The notes under the pieces were generated by a model. The model made no database searches and was not told the origin of the DNA. It saw nothing but the letters and a program-made list of their open reading frames with translations. From JAMHWF01 sp048500255 (GTDB taxonomy: Bacteria; Pseudomonadota; Gammaproteobacteria; Burkholderiales; Burkholderiaceae_C): a DNA stretch of 64,000 nucleotides. Below are positions 1 to 7,902 of the stretch, one piece after another. Numbering within the stretch: the stretch's first letter is position 1; every line of letters begins with the position of its first letter. The stretch covers positions 310,001 through 374,000 of the forward strand of contig JASNYH010000002.1 of NCBI GenBank assembly GCA_048500255.1, read 5' to 3'. Made by a program: the position numbers and the translations under genes.

Positions 1-173
1 TGCCGATCGAGCCGCCGCAGTTCGGCGCGTGGCTCGGCGACGGCGGGCGCAACGGCCATGCCGAACCGGCGGCGCGACATCCTGGTCGCGATGCCGCGGC
101 GGCGCGCCGCGGCGACGCCGGACACAGCGGCGGCGAGCGCTGACGCGATCGGCGTGCGCGCGGCACCGCAGGA
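1..173. other. Window edge, unassigned
   Basis: No gene can be assigned with confidence here. A plus-strand frame is open from base 3 to a TGA at 141-143 and could be the 3' end of a gene that begins outside the window; its short tail is rich in Ala, Arg, Gly and Asp and matches no family I recognise. The minus strand is also open through the left edge, which is expected by chance at this base composition. Confidence 0.2.
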
Positions 174-827
174 TCAGCGGCGTGCCGGTCCGCGTGGCGC
201 CGGCGGCGCCGGACGCCGCGGCAGCGGCCGGCTCAAGTCGGCGATCAGCAAGGTGGCGCGCACCAGCTCCTCGACGGCTTCGGCCAGCGTCGCCGGCGGC
301 TCGAGCGTCTCGATCAGCGCGAGCAACTCGTCGGCGTCTTCGAGGTCCTCGGCGTCGAGATGGCGGTACAGCAGTGCCAGCGGCTCGATCACCGCGGCCT
401 CGTCGAGTTGCTCCATCAGCGCGGGGAAGCGCTCGACGCCGAGCGCGAAGCCGGCCACCCAGGGATAGACGGTCTGCGACGGTGACGCTTCGGCGTCGAG
501 CTCGAACACCCACGGATCGAACCAGCGCCGCGCCGCGATGGCGGCGTCGAGTTCGGCGTGGCGGCGCAGCACGAGGGCGTGCAACGGCGCAGCGTCGAAG
601 CCGCGCGGCAGCGCGCGGCCCTCGGTGTCGGTGACGAGGGGCAGCCATTGCGCCGGCGTCGGTGCGCGCGGCTGCAGCAGCACGGCGCAAAGGTAGCCGT
701 CGAGCACGCTCACGTCGAGCGGCTCGAGCGGCGCCGGCACGCCGTCGAGCAGCGCCTGCAGCGCGTCGAGGTCGGCGGGCGTGGTGGGCGAGGCCGGCCT
801 TGCCGGGCCGCGTTTCGGTGCTTGCAT
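174..827 (-). CDS. UPF0149 / YecA-like family protein
   Basis: The 217-residue product has the hallmarks of the UPF0149 (YgfB/YecA) family: an N-terminal segment reading LDGYLCAVLLQP, a central WFDPWVFELDAE stretch, then PWVAGFALGVERFPALM and an acidic helix rich in Asp and Glu. The family is cytoplasmic and alpha-helical; some members carry a C-terminal SEC-C zinc motif, which is absent here, so this is the short form. The ATG at 827 is preferred because the upstream extension of the frame is low-complexity and overlaps what looks like non-coding DNA; a GGGAG about 14 bases upstream is a modest ribosome site. Its biochemical role is not established. Confidence 0.75.
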   Translation of the reverse strand: MQAPKRGPARPASPTTPADLDALQALLDGVPAPLEPLDVSVLDGYLCAVLLQPRAPTPAQWLPLVTDTEGRALPRGFDAAPLHALVLRRHAELDAAIAARRWFDPWVFELDAEASPSQTVYPWVAGFALGVERFPALMEQLDEAAVIEPLALLYRHLDAEDLEDADELLALIETLEPPATLAEAVEELVRATLLIADLSRPLPRRPAPPAPRGPARR

Positions 828-845
828 GCGCCATTCTGACGCTCC

Positions 846-1004
846 CGTGGATTGGGGATGGCTGCTACCGGGGGCGGCTCCTACAGTCGACAGCGTTGTC
901 GACGCGCACACATGGCCCGGGGCGGGGCCGCTGCAGCGGGCGGCTCGAGTCGCGGCGCAGCGCGTGAACGGTCCCAACGACGTCCTTCACCCGAAGGACT
1001 TGAG
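846..1004 (+). ncRNA. Candidate small RNA ending at strong terminator
   Basis: This segment lies between a minus-strand gene and a plus-strand gene, so no plus-strand protein gene feeds the intrinsic terminator that follows at 1005-1040. It contains two further stem-loops: GTCGAC / GTCGAC (about 887-904) and GTCCTT / AAGGAC (982-999). TACAGT at 882-887 is a weak -10 candidate with no good -35. The simplest reading is a short untranslated RNA on the plus strand, less likely a long attenuated leader for the downstream gene. I do not recognise it as 6S, SRP, tmRNA, RNase P or a known riboswitch. The 5' end is a guess. Confidence 0.35.
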
Positions 1005-1040
1005 ACACCCACCCGGCTTCGGCCGCGTGGGTGTTTTTTT
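1005..1040 (+). terminator. Intrinsic terminator with UUCG tetraloop
   Basis: Stem ACACCCAC (1005-1012) pairs with GTGGGTGT (1027-1034); an inner CGGC/GCCG stem is capped by TTCG (1018-1021); a run of T follows to 1040. This is a textbook Rho-independent terminator, 65 bases upstream of the next gene's start. Confidence 0.85.
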
Positions 1041-1104
1041 ATGCGCCCCGGCGCTGCAGCCCCTTGGCCTAGACTTCGTGCTCGCGCAGCAGGAGACCAC
1101 GAGC

Positions 1105-2628
1105 ATGGGCGCACCCGAAGCCTTCACCGCGACGAACGACGTCGGGCACTACATCGGCGGGCGCCGCGTCGCCGGCGGCAGCGGTCGGCGGCAGCCGGTC
1201 TACAACCCGGCGACGGGCGCCGTCGCGCGCCACGTCGCGCTGGCCGGGGCCGACGAGGTGAACGCCGCCGTGGCCGCGGCGCAGGCCGCCTTCCTCGCGT
1301 GGGCCGCCACGTCGCCGCTGCACCGCGCCCGCGTGCTCAACCGCTTCCTCGCGCTGCTCGTCGAACAGCGCGACACGCTCGCCGCGATGATCACGAGCGA
1401 GCACGGCAAGGTGTTCAGCGACTCGCAGGGCGAGGTCACGCGCGGCATCGAGATCGTCGAGTTCGCCTGCGGCATCCCGCAGCTGCTCAAGGGCGACTAC
1501 ACCGAGCAGGTCTCGCGCGGCATCGACAACTGGACGCTGCGCCAGCCGCTCGGCGTCACGGCGGGCATCACGCCGTTCAACTTCCCGTGCATGGTGCCGT
1601 GCTGGATGTTCCCGGTGGCGCTGGCGTGCGGCAACAGCTTCGTGTTGAAGCCGAGCGAACGCGACCCGTCGCCCAGCCTGCTGATGGCCGACCTGCTGCA
1701 GCAAGCCGGCCTGCCCGACGGTGTGTTCAACGTCGTGCAGGGCGACAAGGCGGCGGTCGACGCGCTGCTCGCGCACCCGGATGTGAAGGCGCTGTCGTTC
1801 GTCGGCTCGACGCCGATCGCGCACCACATCTACGCGACCGGCGCGCACCACGGCAAGCGCGTGCAGGCGCTCGGCGGCGCCAAGAACCACATGGTCGTGA
1901 TGCCCGACGCCGACCTCGACCAGGCCGTCGACGCGCTCGTCGGCGCCGCCTACGGCTCGGCCGGCGAACGCTGCATGGCGATCAGCGTCGCCGTGCTCGT
2001 CGGTGACGTCGGCGACAGGATCGTGCCCAAGCTCGCCGAGCGCGCGCGCGCGCTGAAGATCGGCAACGGCATGCAGCCCGACGTCGAGATGGGTCCCATC
2101 GTCACTCGCCAGGCGCTCGAGCGCATCGAGGGCTGCATCGACGTCGGCGTGAGCGAGGGCGCGACGCTCGTCGTCGACGGCCGCGGCCTGAAGGTGCCCG
2201 GCCACGAGCACGGCTTCTTCACCGGCGGCACGCTGTTCGACCACGTCACGCCGGCGATGCGCATCTACAAGGAAGAGATCTTCGGCCCGGTGCTGTCGTG
2301 CGTGCGCGCGAAGGACTTCGCCGAGGCAGTGCAGCTCGTCAACGATCACGAGTACGGCAACGGCGTCGCCTGCTATACGCGCGACGGCAACGTGGCGCGC
2401 GAGTTCGCGCGCCAGATCCAGGTCGGCATGGTCGGCATCAACGTGCCGATCCCGGTGCCGATGGCCTGGCACGGCTTCGGCGGCTGGAAGAAGAGCCTGT
2501 TCGGCGACATGCACGCCTACGGCGAGGAAGGCGTGCGCTTCTATACGAAGCAGAAGTCGGTGATGCAGCGCTGGCCCGAGAGCACGGCCAAGGGGGCCGA
2601 GTTCGCGATGCCGACGTCGAAGCAGTAG
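1105..2628 (+). CDS. mmsA: CoA-acylating methylmalonate-semialdehyde dehydrogenase
   Basis: The 507-residue protein is an aldehyde dehydrogenase of the CoA-acylating methylmalonate-semialdehyde type, converting (methyl)malonate semialdehyde with CoA and NAD+ to propionyl- or acetyl-CoA in valine and myo-inositol or beta-alanine breakdown. Visible hallmarks are PFNFPCMVPCWMFP near residue 155, LGGAKNHMVVMPDADLD, the catalytic Cys290 in GSAGERCMA, and KEEIFGPVLS. Length matches the family (about 500). AGGAGA at 1091-1096 sits 8 bases before the ATG. It stands alone behind a strong terminator; the usual partner mmsB is not adjacent. Confidence 0.9.
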   Translation: MGAPEAFTATNDVGHYIGGRRVAGGSGRRQPVYNPATGAVARHVALAGADEVNAAVAAAQAAFLAWAATSPLHRARVLNRFLALLVEQRDTLAAMITSEHGKVFSDSQGEVTRGIEIVEFACGIPQLLKGDYTEQVSRGIDNWTLRQPLGVTAGITPFNFPCMVPCWMFPVALACGNSFVLKPSERDPSPSLLMADLLQQAGLPDGVFNVVQGDKAAVDALLAHPDVKALSFVGSTPIAHHIYATGAHHGKRVQALGGAKNHMVVMPDADLDQAVDALVGAAYGSAGERCMAISVAVLVGDVGDRIVPKLAERARALKIGNGMQPDVEMGPIVTRQALERIEGCIDVGVSEGATLVVDGRGLKVPGHEHGFFTGGTLFDHVTPAMRIYKEEIFGPVLSCVRAKDFAEAVQLVNDHEYGNGVACYTRDGNVAREFARQIQVGMVGINVPIPVPMAWHGFGGWKKSLFGDMHAYGEEGVRFYTKQKSVMQRWPESTAKGAEFAMPTSKQ

Positions 2629-2711
2629 CGCGCGAGGCGATCGCCGCGATGGCGGGCGCGCCGCCGCGCGCGCCCACGGAACATCATCCACTTCACGACG
2701 GAAACCGATCC

Positions 2712-3194
2712 ATGGTTGCATCGACGCCACCGTTCGCAGCGCCGCCCGCGCTGCTGCCGCTCGCCCACATCGAATGCCGCGTCGGCGCCGTCGTCGGCCT
2801 CGGCGCGGCCGCCTACGGCGAGCGCCGCTACGTGCCGCTCACCGGCGGCACCGTCACGGGGCCCGAGCTGCAGGGCGAGATCGTCACCGGCGGCGTCGAC
2901 TGGCAGATCCAGCGTGCCGACGGCGTGCTCGACATCGCGGCGCAGTACGTGATCCGCACCCCCGACGGCGGCCTGGTCGAGGTGCGCAGCACCGGCATGC
3001 GCCACGGGCCGCCCGAGGTGATGCAGCGTCTTGCGCGCGGCGAGCCGGTCGGCGCCGACGAATACTGGTTCCGCACCGCCGTGCGCTTCGACACCGGCGC
3101 GCCGGCCTGGCTGCACCTCAACAAGGTGCTCGCCATCGCGAGCGGCCGGCGCGAGGCCCAGCTCGTCGTGCTGGACTTCTGGCGCGTCGCGTAA
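2712..3194 (+). CDS. DUF3237 / UPF0311 family protein
   Basis: The 160-residue product carries the DUF3237 pattern: LLPLAHIECRVG, a GxxxGERRYVPLTGGTVTGP loop, GGVDWQ, then AQYVIRTPDGG and the C-terminal LNKVLAIASGRR. The fold is a small beta-barrel; members are often found beside aromatic or xenobiotic catabolism genes, but no reaction is established. It follows mmsA by 83 bases on the same strand and could be co-transcribed. There is no signal peptide, so it is expected to be cytoplasmic. Confidence 0.8.
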   Translation: MVASTPPFAAPPALLPLAHIECRVGAVVGLGAAAYGERRYVPLTGGTVTGPELQGEIVTGGVDWQIQRADGVLDIAAQYVIRTPDGGLVEVRSTGMRHGPPEVMQRLARGEPVGADEYWFRTAVRFDTGAPAWLHLNKVLAIASGRREAQLVVLDFWRVA

Positions 3195-3220
3195 GGGTGC
3201 CCTCGGCCGTCGGGTACGTC

Positions 3221-3277
3221 GGCCATCCCCCGAGAGGATCGCGGGCCGGCTTGGGAGCGGCCCGGCGCTCGGCCCGC
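3221..3277 (-). repeat. Intergenic repeat family, copy 1
   Basis: On the minus strand this reads GCGGGCC, then a GC-rich core containing CCCAAGCCGG, then CCCGCGATCCTCTCGG. The same order of blocks occurs at 10746-10807 (plus) and 13784-13846 (minus). GCGGGCC and GGCCCGC arms and a CCTCTCGGGGG block make it potentially double-hairpin. All three copies lie in convergent gene junctions. Confidence 0.7.
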
Positions 3278-3288
3278 GTCGCGGCGTT

Positions 3289-5193
3289 TCAGCTGCCGAT
3301 CACGCCGCCGTCGCGCTTCGTGACGACGACGGTCGCCGAGCGCGGCCGCCCGCCGGGCCGGTGGTCGGGCCAGCTCGAATGGCGCGACGGCGCCGCCGGG
3401 TCGCTGCGGGCGCCCGGCGACTCGCCCGGGTGCTGGATGTTGACGAACAGCGTGCGGCCGTCGGGCGTCCACGTCGCGCCCGTGATCTCGCAGTTGACGG
3501 GCCCGGTGAGAAAGCGCCGCACCTCGCCGGTGGCCGGGTCGCAGGCGAGCATCTGGTTGTTGCCGATGCGGGCCAGCTCGCCGCGGTGCATCTGCGTTGC
3601 CGACGCGTCGGTCTGGATCCACAGCACGCCGCGCGCGTCGAAGGCCAGGCCGTCGGGGCAGGCGAAGACGTCGCCGCGGATCGTGCCGCGCGCCTCGGCG
3701 CGCTCGTTGGCGGGGTCGCCGGCGAGCACGAAGTGGTCCCAGCGCAACGTCGTCGCGTCGAAGTCGCCGTCGTCGACCCAGCGGATCACGTTGCCCATCG
3801 TGTTGTCGGCGCGCGGATTGGCGGCGTCGACGCCGGGGCGACCCGGGCGCCCGCGCGCGCCGTTGTTGGTCAGCGCGCAATAGACCGCGCGGCTCGCCTC
3901 GTCGATCGCGATCCACTCGGGCCGGTCCATCTTCGTCGCGCCGAGCGCGTCGCTCGCTTGGCGCGCCTTGACGAGCACCTCGCCCTGGTCGGCGAAGCCG
4001 TTGGCCGGCGTCAGCGGCCCCTGGCCGTGCACCAGCGGCAGCCAGCGCCCGCGGCCGTCGGCGTCGAAGCGCGCGACGTGCAGCGTGCCATGGTCGAGCA
4101 GATCGCGGTTGGCCGCCGCGCCGCCGGGCGCGACGCGGTTGCGGCTGACGAACTTGTAGATGTATTCGAAGGCCGCGTCCTCGCCCGAGTAGACGACGGC
4201 GCGGCCGTCCTTCGTCACGGCGACCCAGGCGCCCTCGTGCGCGCCGCGGCCGAGCGCCGTGCGCTTGACGGGCAGCAGGCCCGGCTCCATCGGATCGACC
4301 TCGACGATCCAGCCGTGGCGGTTGAACTCGTTCGGATGCTTCGTCGCGTCGAAGCGCTCGTCGTGCGCCGCCCAGCGGTAGAAGCCCGTCTTGCGCAGGC
4401 CCCAGCGGGCCTGGTGCGCGTCGAGCTCGTCGCCGCCGTCGAAGTAGTGGGCGAAGTTCTCCTCGCCGGCGAGGTAGGTGCCCCACGGCGTCTTGCCGCT
4501 GGCGCAGTTGTTGAAGGTGCCGAGCACGCGCCGCCCTGCCGGGTCGGCCGACGTCCTCAACAGCGCATGGCCGGCCGCCGGGCCGCCGACGGCGCACGGC
4601 GTCGTCGCCGTGACGCGGCGCGCCCAGCGCGACGGCCGCACGAGCTGCCATGCGCCGTCGCGCCCGCGCTCGATCTCGATCACGGCGATGCCGTGCGCGG
4701 CCTGCGACTTGGCGACCTTCTCGGCGCTCCACGTTGCGAGGCCGTCGGCGTGCAGCAGGCCGTCGTCCACGTACTCGTGGTTCATCACGAGCAGGCCGTG
4801 CGTCGACGAGCCGGCCAGAGGGTAGTAGTGGATGCCGTCGTGGTGCATGCCCATCTGCAGCGCCTGCTCGGCAGCGCTGTTGCCCGCGTCGTCGCGCCAC
4901 GCCGGCGATCCGGCCGGCGCGCCGATCGGCTCGCCCCAGGGCGCGAGCACCTGCGCGACGTAGCCGTCGGGCACGACGATCGCGTCGGCCTTCGACGCCG
5001 GTACGCCGCGAAATCCGAGCTTCGTCGCTGCGGCCGGGCGCAAGGCACAGCCGGCGAACGACGCTGCCAGCGCGCCGAGCGCAGCGCCGAGGCTGCCCTG
5101 CAGCACGATGCGCCGCGCCGGGTCCGACACGCGGTGGATGTCGGCATTCGCCGAGCGGTTGCTGTCTTCGAGCGCCTCGTCGTGCTTGCCCAT
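3289..5193 (-). CDS. PhoX-family (DUF839) phosphatase, Tat-exported
   Basis: The 634-residue protein belongs to the PhoX/DUF839 family of calcium- and iron-dependent alkaline phosphatases that release phosphate from organic esters in the periplasm. An Arg-Arg pair at 27-28 followed by IVLQGSL and a hydrophobic stretch ending in FAGC (Cys49) forms a Tat-type signal with a possible lipobox. The body shows family blocks such as MNHEYVDDGLLH, TFNNCASGKTPWGTYLAGEENF, RHGWIVEVDP and FVNIQHPGE near the C-terminus. AGGAGGG lies just upstream of the ATG. It is divergent from tex. Regulation by phosphate is typical of the family, but I saw no Pho box. Confidence 0.85.
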   Translation of the reverse strand: MGKHDEALEDSNRSANADIHRVSDPARRIVLQGSLGAALGALAASFAGCALRPAAATKLGFRGVPASKADAIVVPDGYVAQVLAPWGEPIGAPAGSPAWRDDAGNSAAEQALQMGMHHDGIHYYPLAGSSTHGLLVMNHEYVDDGLLHADGLATWSAEKVAKSQAAHGIAVIEIERGRDGAWQLVRPSRWARRVTATTPCAVGGPAAGHALLRTSADPAGRRVLGTFNNCASGKTPWGTYLAGEENFAHYFDGGDELDAHQARWGLRKTGFYRWAAHDERFDATKHPNEFNRHGWIVEVDPMEPGLLPVKRTALGRGAHEGAWVAVTKDGRAVVYSGEDAAFEYIYKFVSRNRVAPGGAAANRDLLDHGTLHVARFDADGRGRWLPLVHGQGPLTPANGFADQGEVLVKARQASDALGATKMDRPEWIAIDEASRAVYCALTNNGARGRPGRPGVDAANPRADNTMGNVIRWVDDGDFDATTLRWDHFVLAGDPANERAEARGTIRGDVFACPDGLAFDARGVLWIQTDASATQMHRGELARIGNNQMLACDPATGEVRRFLTGPVNCEITGATWTPDGRTLFVNIQHPGESPGARSDPAAPSRHSSWPDHRPGGRPRSATVVVTKRDGGVIGS

Positions 5194-5279
5194 TCGAACC
5201 CTCCTGCGCCGCGGGATGGCCGAGCGTACCCCTGTGGCACACTGCGCGGCTTTCGAGACCCGCCGTTTTCACTCTCCCG

Positions 5280-7610
5280 ATGTCCGCTGACAAGATCGTG
5301 GCGCAGATCGCCGCCGAACTCTCGGTGCGCGCTGCGCAGGTGCAGGCCGCGGTGGACCTGCTCGACGGCGGCGCGACGGTGCCCTTCGTCGCGCGCTACC
5401 GCAAGGAGGCCACCGACGGCCTCGACGACGCCCAGCTGCGCGAGCTCGAGACGCGCCTGGCCTATCTGCGCGAGCTGCAAGAGCGCCGCGCCGTCGTGTT
5501 GAAGAGCATCGACGAGCAGGGCAAGCTCACGCCCGAGCTGCGCGCCGCGATCGAGGCTGTGCCGACCAAGCAGGAGCTCGAAGACCTCTACCTGCCCTAC
5601 AAACCCAAGCGCCGCACCAAGGCGATGATCGCGCGCGAGGCCGGCCTCGAGCCGCTGGCCGACCGGTTGTTCGCCGATCCGTCGCTCGACCCGCAGGCCG
5701 AAGCCGCGGCCTTCGTCAATGCCGACGCCGGCTTCGCCGACGCGCATGCCGTGCTCGACGGCGTGCGCGACATCCTCGCCGAGCGCTGGGCCGAGGACGC
5801 CGTGCTCGTCGGTGCGCTGCGCGAGTGGCTATGGGCCGACGGCGTGCTGCGCGCGAAGCTCGTCGACGGCAAGGACGCGAACCATCCCGACGTCGCCAAG
5901 TTCCGCGACTACTTCGACCACGCCGAGCCGATCGCGGGCATGCCTTCGCACCGCGCGCTGGCCGTGTTTCGCGGCCGCGCGCTCGAAATCCTCGACGCCA
6001 GGCTCGCCGTCGACGAGCAGGTCGAACCCGGCCGCCCGACGCAGGCCGAAGGCCGCATCGCGCGCCACCTCGGCTGGAGCCATGCGCAGCGAGCGGCCGA
6101 CGACCTGATCCGCAAGTGCGTCGCGTGGACCTGGAAGGTCAAGTTGAGCCTCGCGCTCGAACGCGACCTGTTCGCGCGGCTGCGCGAGGCTGCCGAGGCG
6201 ACGGCGATCAAGGTCTTCGCCGAGAACCTGCGCGATCTGCTGCTCGCCGCGCCCGCCGGAAAGCGTGTCGTGATGGGGCTCGACCCCGGCATCCGGACCG
6301 GCGTCAAGGTGGCGGTGGTCAGCGCCACCGGCCGCGTGCTCGACACCGCCACCGTCTATCCGCACGAGCCGCGGCGCGACTGGGACGGTGCACTGCACAC
6401 GCTGGCGCGCCTCGTCGCGACGCACGGCGTCGAGCTGATCGCCATCGGCAACGGCACGGCCAGCCGCGAGACCGACAAGCTGGCCGCCGAGCTGATCCGG
6501 CGCGTCGCCCAGGTCGCACCCGACGCGAAGCTCGACAAGCTCGTCGTCAGCGAGGCCGGCGCGTCGGTCTATTCGGCCAGCGAGACGGCGAGCAAGGAGC
6601 TTCCCGATCTCGACGTGAGCCTGCGCGGCGCCGTCAGCATCGCGCGGCGCGTGCAGGATCCGCTGGCCGAGCTGGTCAAGATCGAGCCCAGGAGCATCGG
6701 CGTCGGTCAGTACCAGCACGACGTCGACGCCCATGCGCTGGCGCGCACGCTCGACGGCGTCGTCGAGGACTGCGTCAACGCCGTCGGCGTCGACCTCAAC
6801 ACGGCGAGTGCGCCGCTGCTGGCGCGTGTGTCGGGGCTGTCGGGCGCCGTCGCGTCGGGCATCGTGCGCTGGCGCGACGCGCACGGCGAGTTCCGCGACC
6901 GGCGCCAACTGCGCGAGGTCTCCGGCCTCGGCGACAAGACCTTCGAGCAGGCGGCGGGCTTCCTGCGCATCCCCGGCGGCGACAACCCGCTCGACCGCTC
7001 GGGCGTGCACCCCGAGACCTATCCGCTGGTCGAGAAGCTGCTCGCGAGACTGGCGCGCCCGATCGACGACGTGATGGGCCGCGCCGACGTGCTGCGCGCG
7101 CTGAAACCCGAGTCTCTCGCCGACGAGCGTTACGGCGCGATCACCGTCAAGGACGTGCTCGCCGAGCTGGAGAAGCCTGGCCGCGACCCGCGCCCCGACT
7201 TCAAGGTCGCGCGCTTCAACGACGGCGTCGAGGACATCGCCGACCTGCAGCCCGGCATGACGCTCGAAGGCACGGTCAGCAACGTGGCGCAGTTCGGCGC
7301 CTTCGTCGATCTCGGCGTGCACCAGGACGGGCTGGTCCACGTCAGTCAGCTCGCGCACAAGTTCGTCGCCGATGCGCGCGAAGTCGTCAAGACGGGCGAC
7401 ATCGTCAAGGTCAAGGTGCTCGAGGTCGACCTCGCGCGCAAGCGCATCGCGCTGACGATGAAGCTCGATGCGAAGCCGCCCGTCGCGGGCGGCGCCGGCG
7501 ACAACCGCTACCGCGCGGCCGGCCGCGGCGAGCGCCCGGCGCGCGGCGCCGCGCAGCCAGCGGCGCAGGGCGCGATGGCGGCGGCGTTCGCGAAGCTGCA
7601 GCGCCGCTGA
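5280..7610 (+). CDS. tex: Tex, RNA-binding transcription accessory protein
   Basis: The 776-residue product is a full-length Tex protein, a nucleic-acid-binding factor related to eukaryotic Spt6 that acts with the transcription machinery. Domains in order: helical Tex N-terminal region (about 1-320, including YLPYKPKRRTKAMIAREAGLEPLA), YqgF/RNase H-like domain starting at GLDPGIRTGVKVAVV (about 333-460), helix-hairpin-helix pair (NTASAPLLARVSGLSG and onward, about 505-575) and an S1 RNA-binding domain (about 653-728, GTVSNVAQFGAFVDLGVHQDG). The ATG at 5280 is the start that gives the normal family N-terminus. Confidence 0.95.
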   Translation: MSADKIVAQIAAELSVRAAQVQAAVDLLDGGATVPFVARYRKEATDGLDDAQLRELETRLAYLRELQERRAVVLKSIDEQGKLTPELRAAIEAVPTKQELEDLYLPYKPKRRTKAMIAREAGLEPLADRLFADPSLDPQAEAAAFVNADAGFADAHAVLDGVRDILAERWAEDAVLVGALREWLWADGVLRAKLVDGKDANHPDVAKFRDYFDHAEPIAGMPSHRALAVFRGRALEILDARLAVDEQVEPGRPTQAEGRIARHLGWSHAQRAADDLIRKCVAWTWKVKLSLALERDLFARLREAAEATAIKVFAENLRDLLLAAPAGKRVVMGLDPGIRTGVKVAVVSATGRVLDTATVYPHEPRRDWDGALHTLARLVATHGVELIAIGNGTASRETDKLAAELIRRVAQVAPDAKLDKLVVSEAGASVYSASETASKELPDLDVSLRGAVSIARRVQDPLAELVKIEPRSIGVGQYQHDVDAHALARTLDGVVEDCVNAVGVDLNTASAPLLARVSGLSGAVASGIVRWRDAHGEFRDRRQLREVSGLGDKTFEQAAGFLRIPGGDNPLDRSGVHPETYPLVEKLLARLARPIDDVMGRADVLRALKPESLADERYGAITVKDVLAELEKPGRDPRPDFKVARFNDGVEDIADLQPGMTLEGTVSNVAQFGAFVDLGVHQDGLVHVSQLAHKFVADAREVVKTGDIVKVKVLEVDLARKRIALTMKLDAKPPVAGGAGDNRYRAAGRGERPARGAAQPAAQGAMAAAFAKLQRR

Positions 7611-7654
7611 CACCGCACGCGCCGATCGACTTTCAACTCCGCAGGAGGCCGACC

Positions 7655-7870
7655 ATGCCCACGATCCGCGTCGAACTGTTCGAAGGCCGCAGCGTCGAGC
7701 AGAAGCGCGCCCTCGCGCAGGCGCTCACCGAGGCCTGCGTGCGCACGCTCGGCGGCTCGCCGGACGGCATCGACGTCGTGTTCTTCGACATCGCCCGCCA
7801 CGATTGGGCGACGGGCGGGCGGCTGTGGTGCGACGCGCCGCCCAAGCCGCCGGCGGCGCCGGGCGCTTAG
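7655..7870 (+). CDS. 4-oxalocrotonate tautomerase family protein
   Basis: This 71-residue protein begins Met-Pro-Thr-Ile-Arg-Val-Glu-Leu, so Pro2 becomes the N-terminal catalytic base used by the 4-oxalocrotonate tautomerase superfamily after Met removal. The following FEGRSVEQKRALAQALTEA helix is typical. It would isomerise 2-hydroxymuconate-like dienols or a related keto-enol substrate; the substrate cannot be told from sequence. A consensus AGGAGG at 7643-7648 lies 6 bases before the ATG. It is 44 bases downstream of tex and points the same way. Confidence 0.85.
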   Translation: MPTIRVELFEGRSVEQKRALAQALTEACVRTLGGSPDGIDVVFFDIARHDWATGGRLWCDAPPKPPAAPGA

Positions 7871-7902
7871 CGCGTTCTCGCGCCGGAGCCATTCGCAACT
7901 TC

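Noticed and set aside
781..1104. An N-terminal extension of mmsA
   Set aside because: It would run through the strong terminator at 1005-1040; the ATG at 1105 has a good ribosome site and gives the family length.
4650..5279. An N-terminal extension of about 210 codons for tex
   Set aside because: It overlaps the phoX 5' region on the other strand and is Arg-rich; Tex proteins begin at the ATG at 5280.
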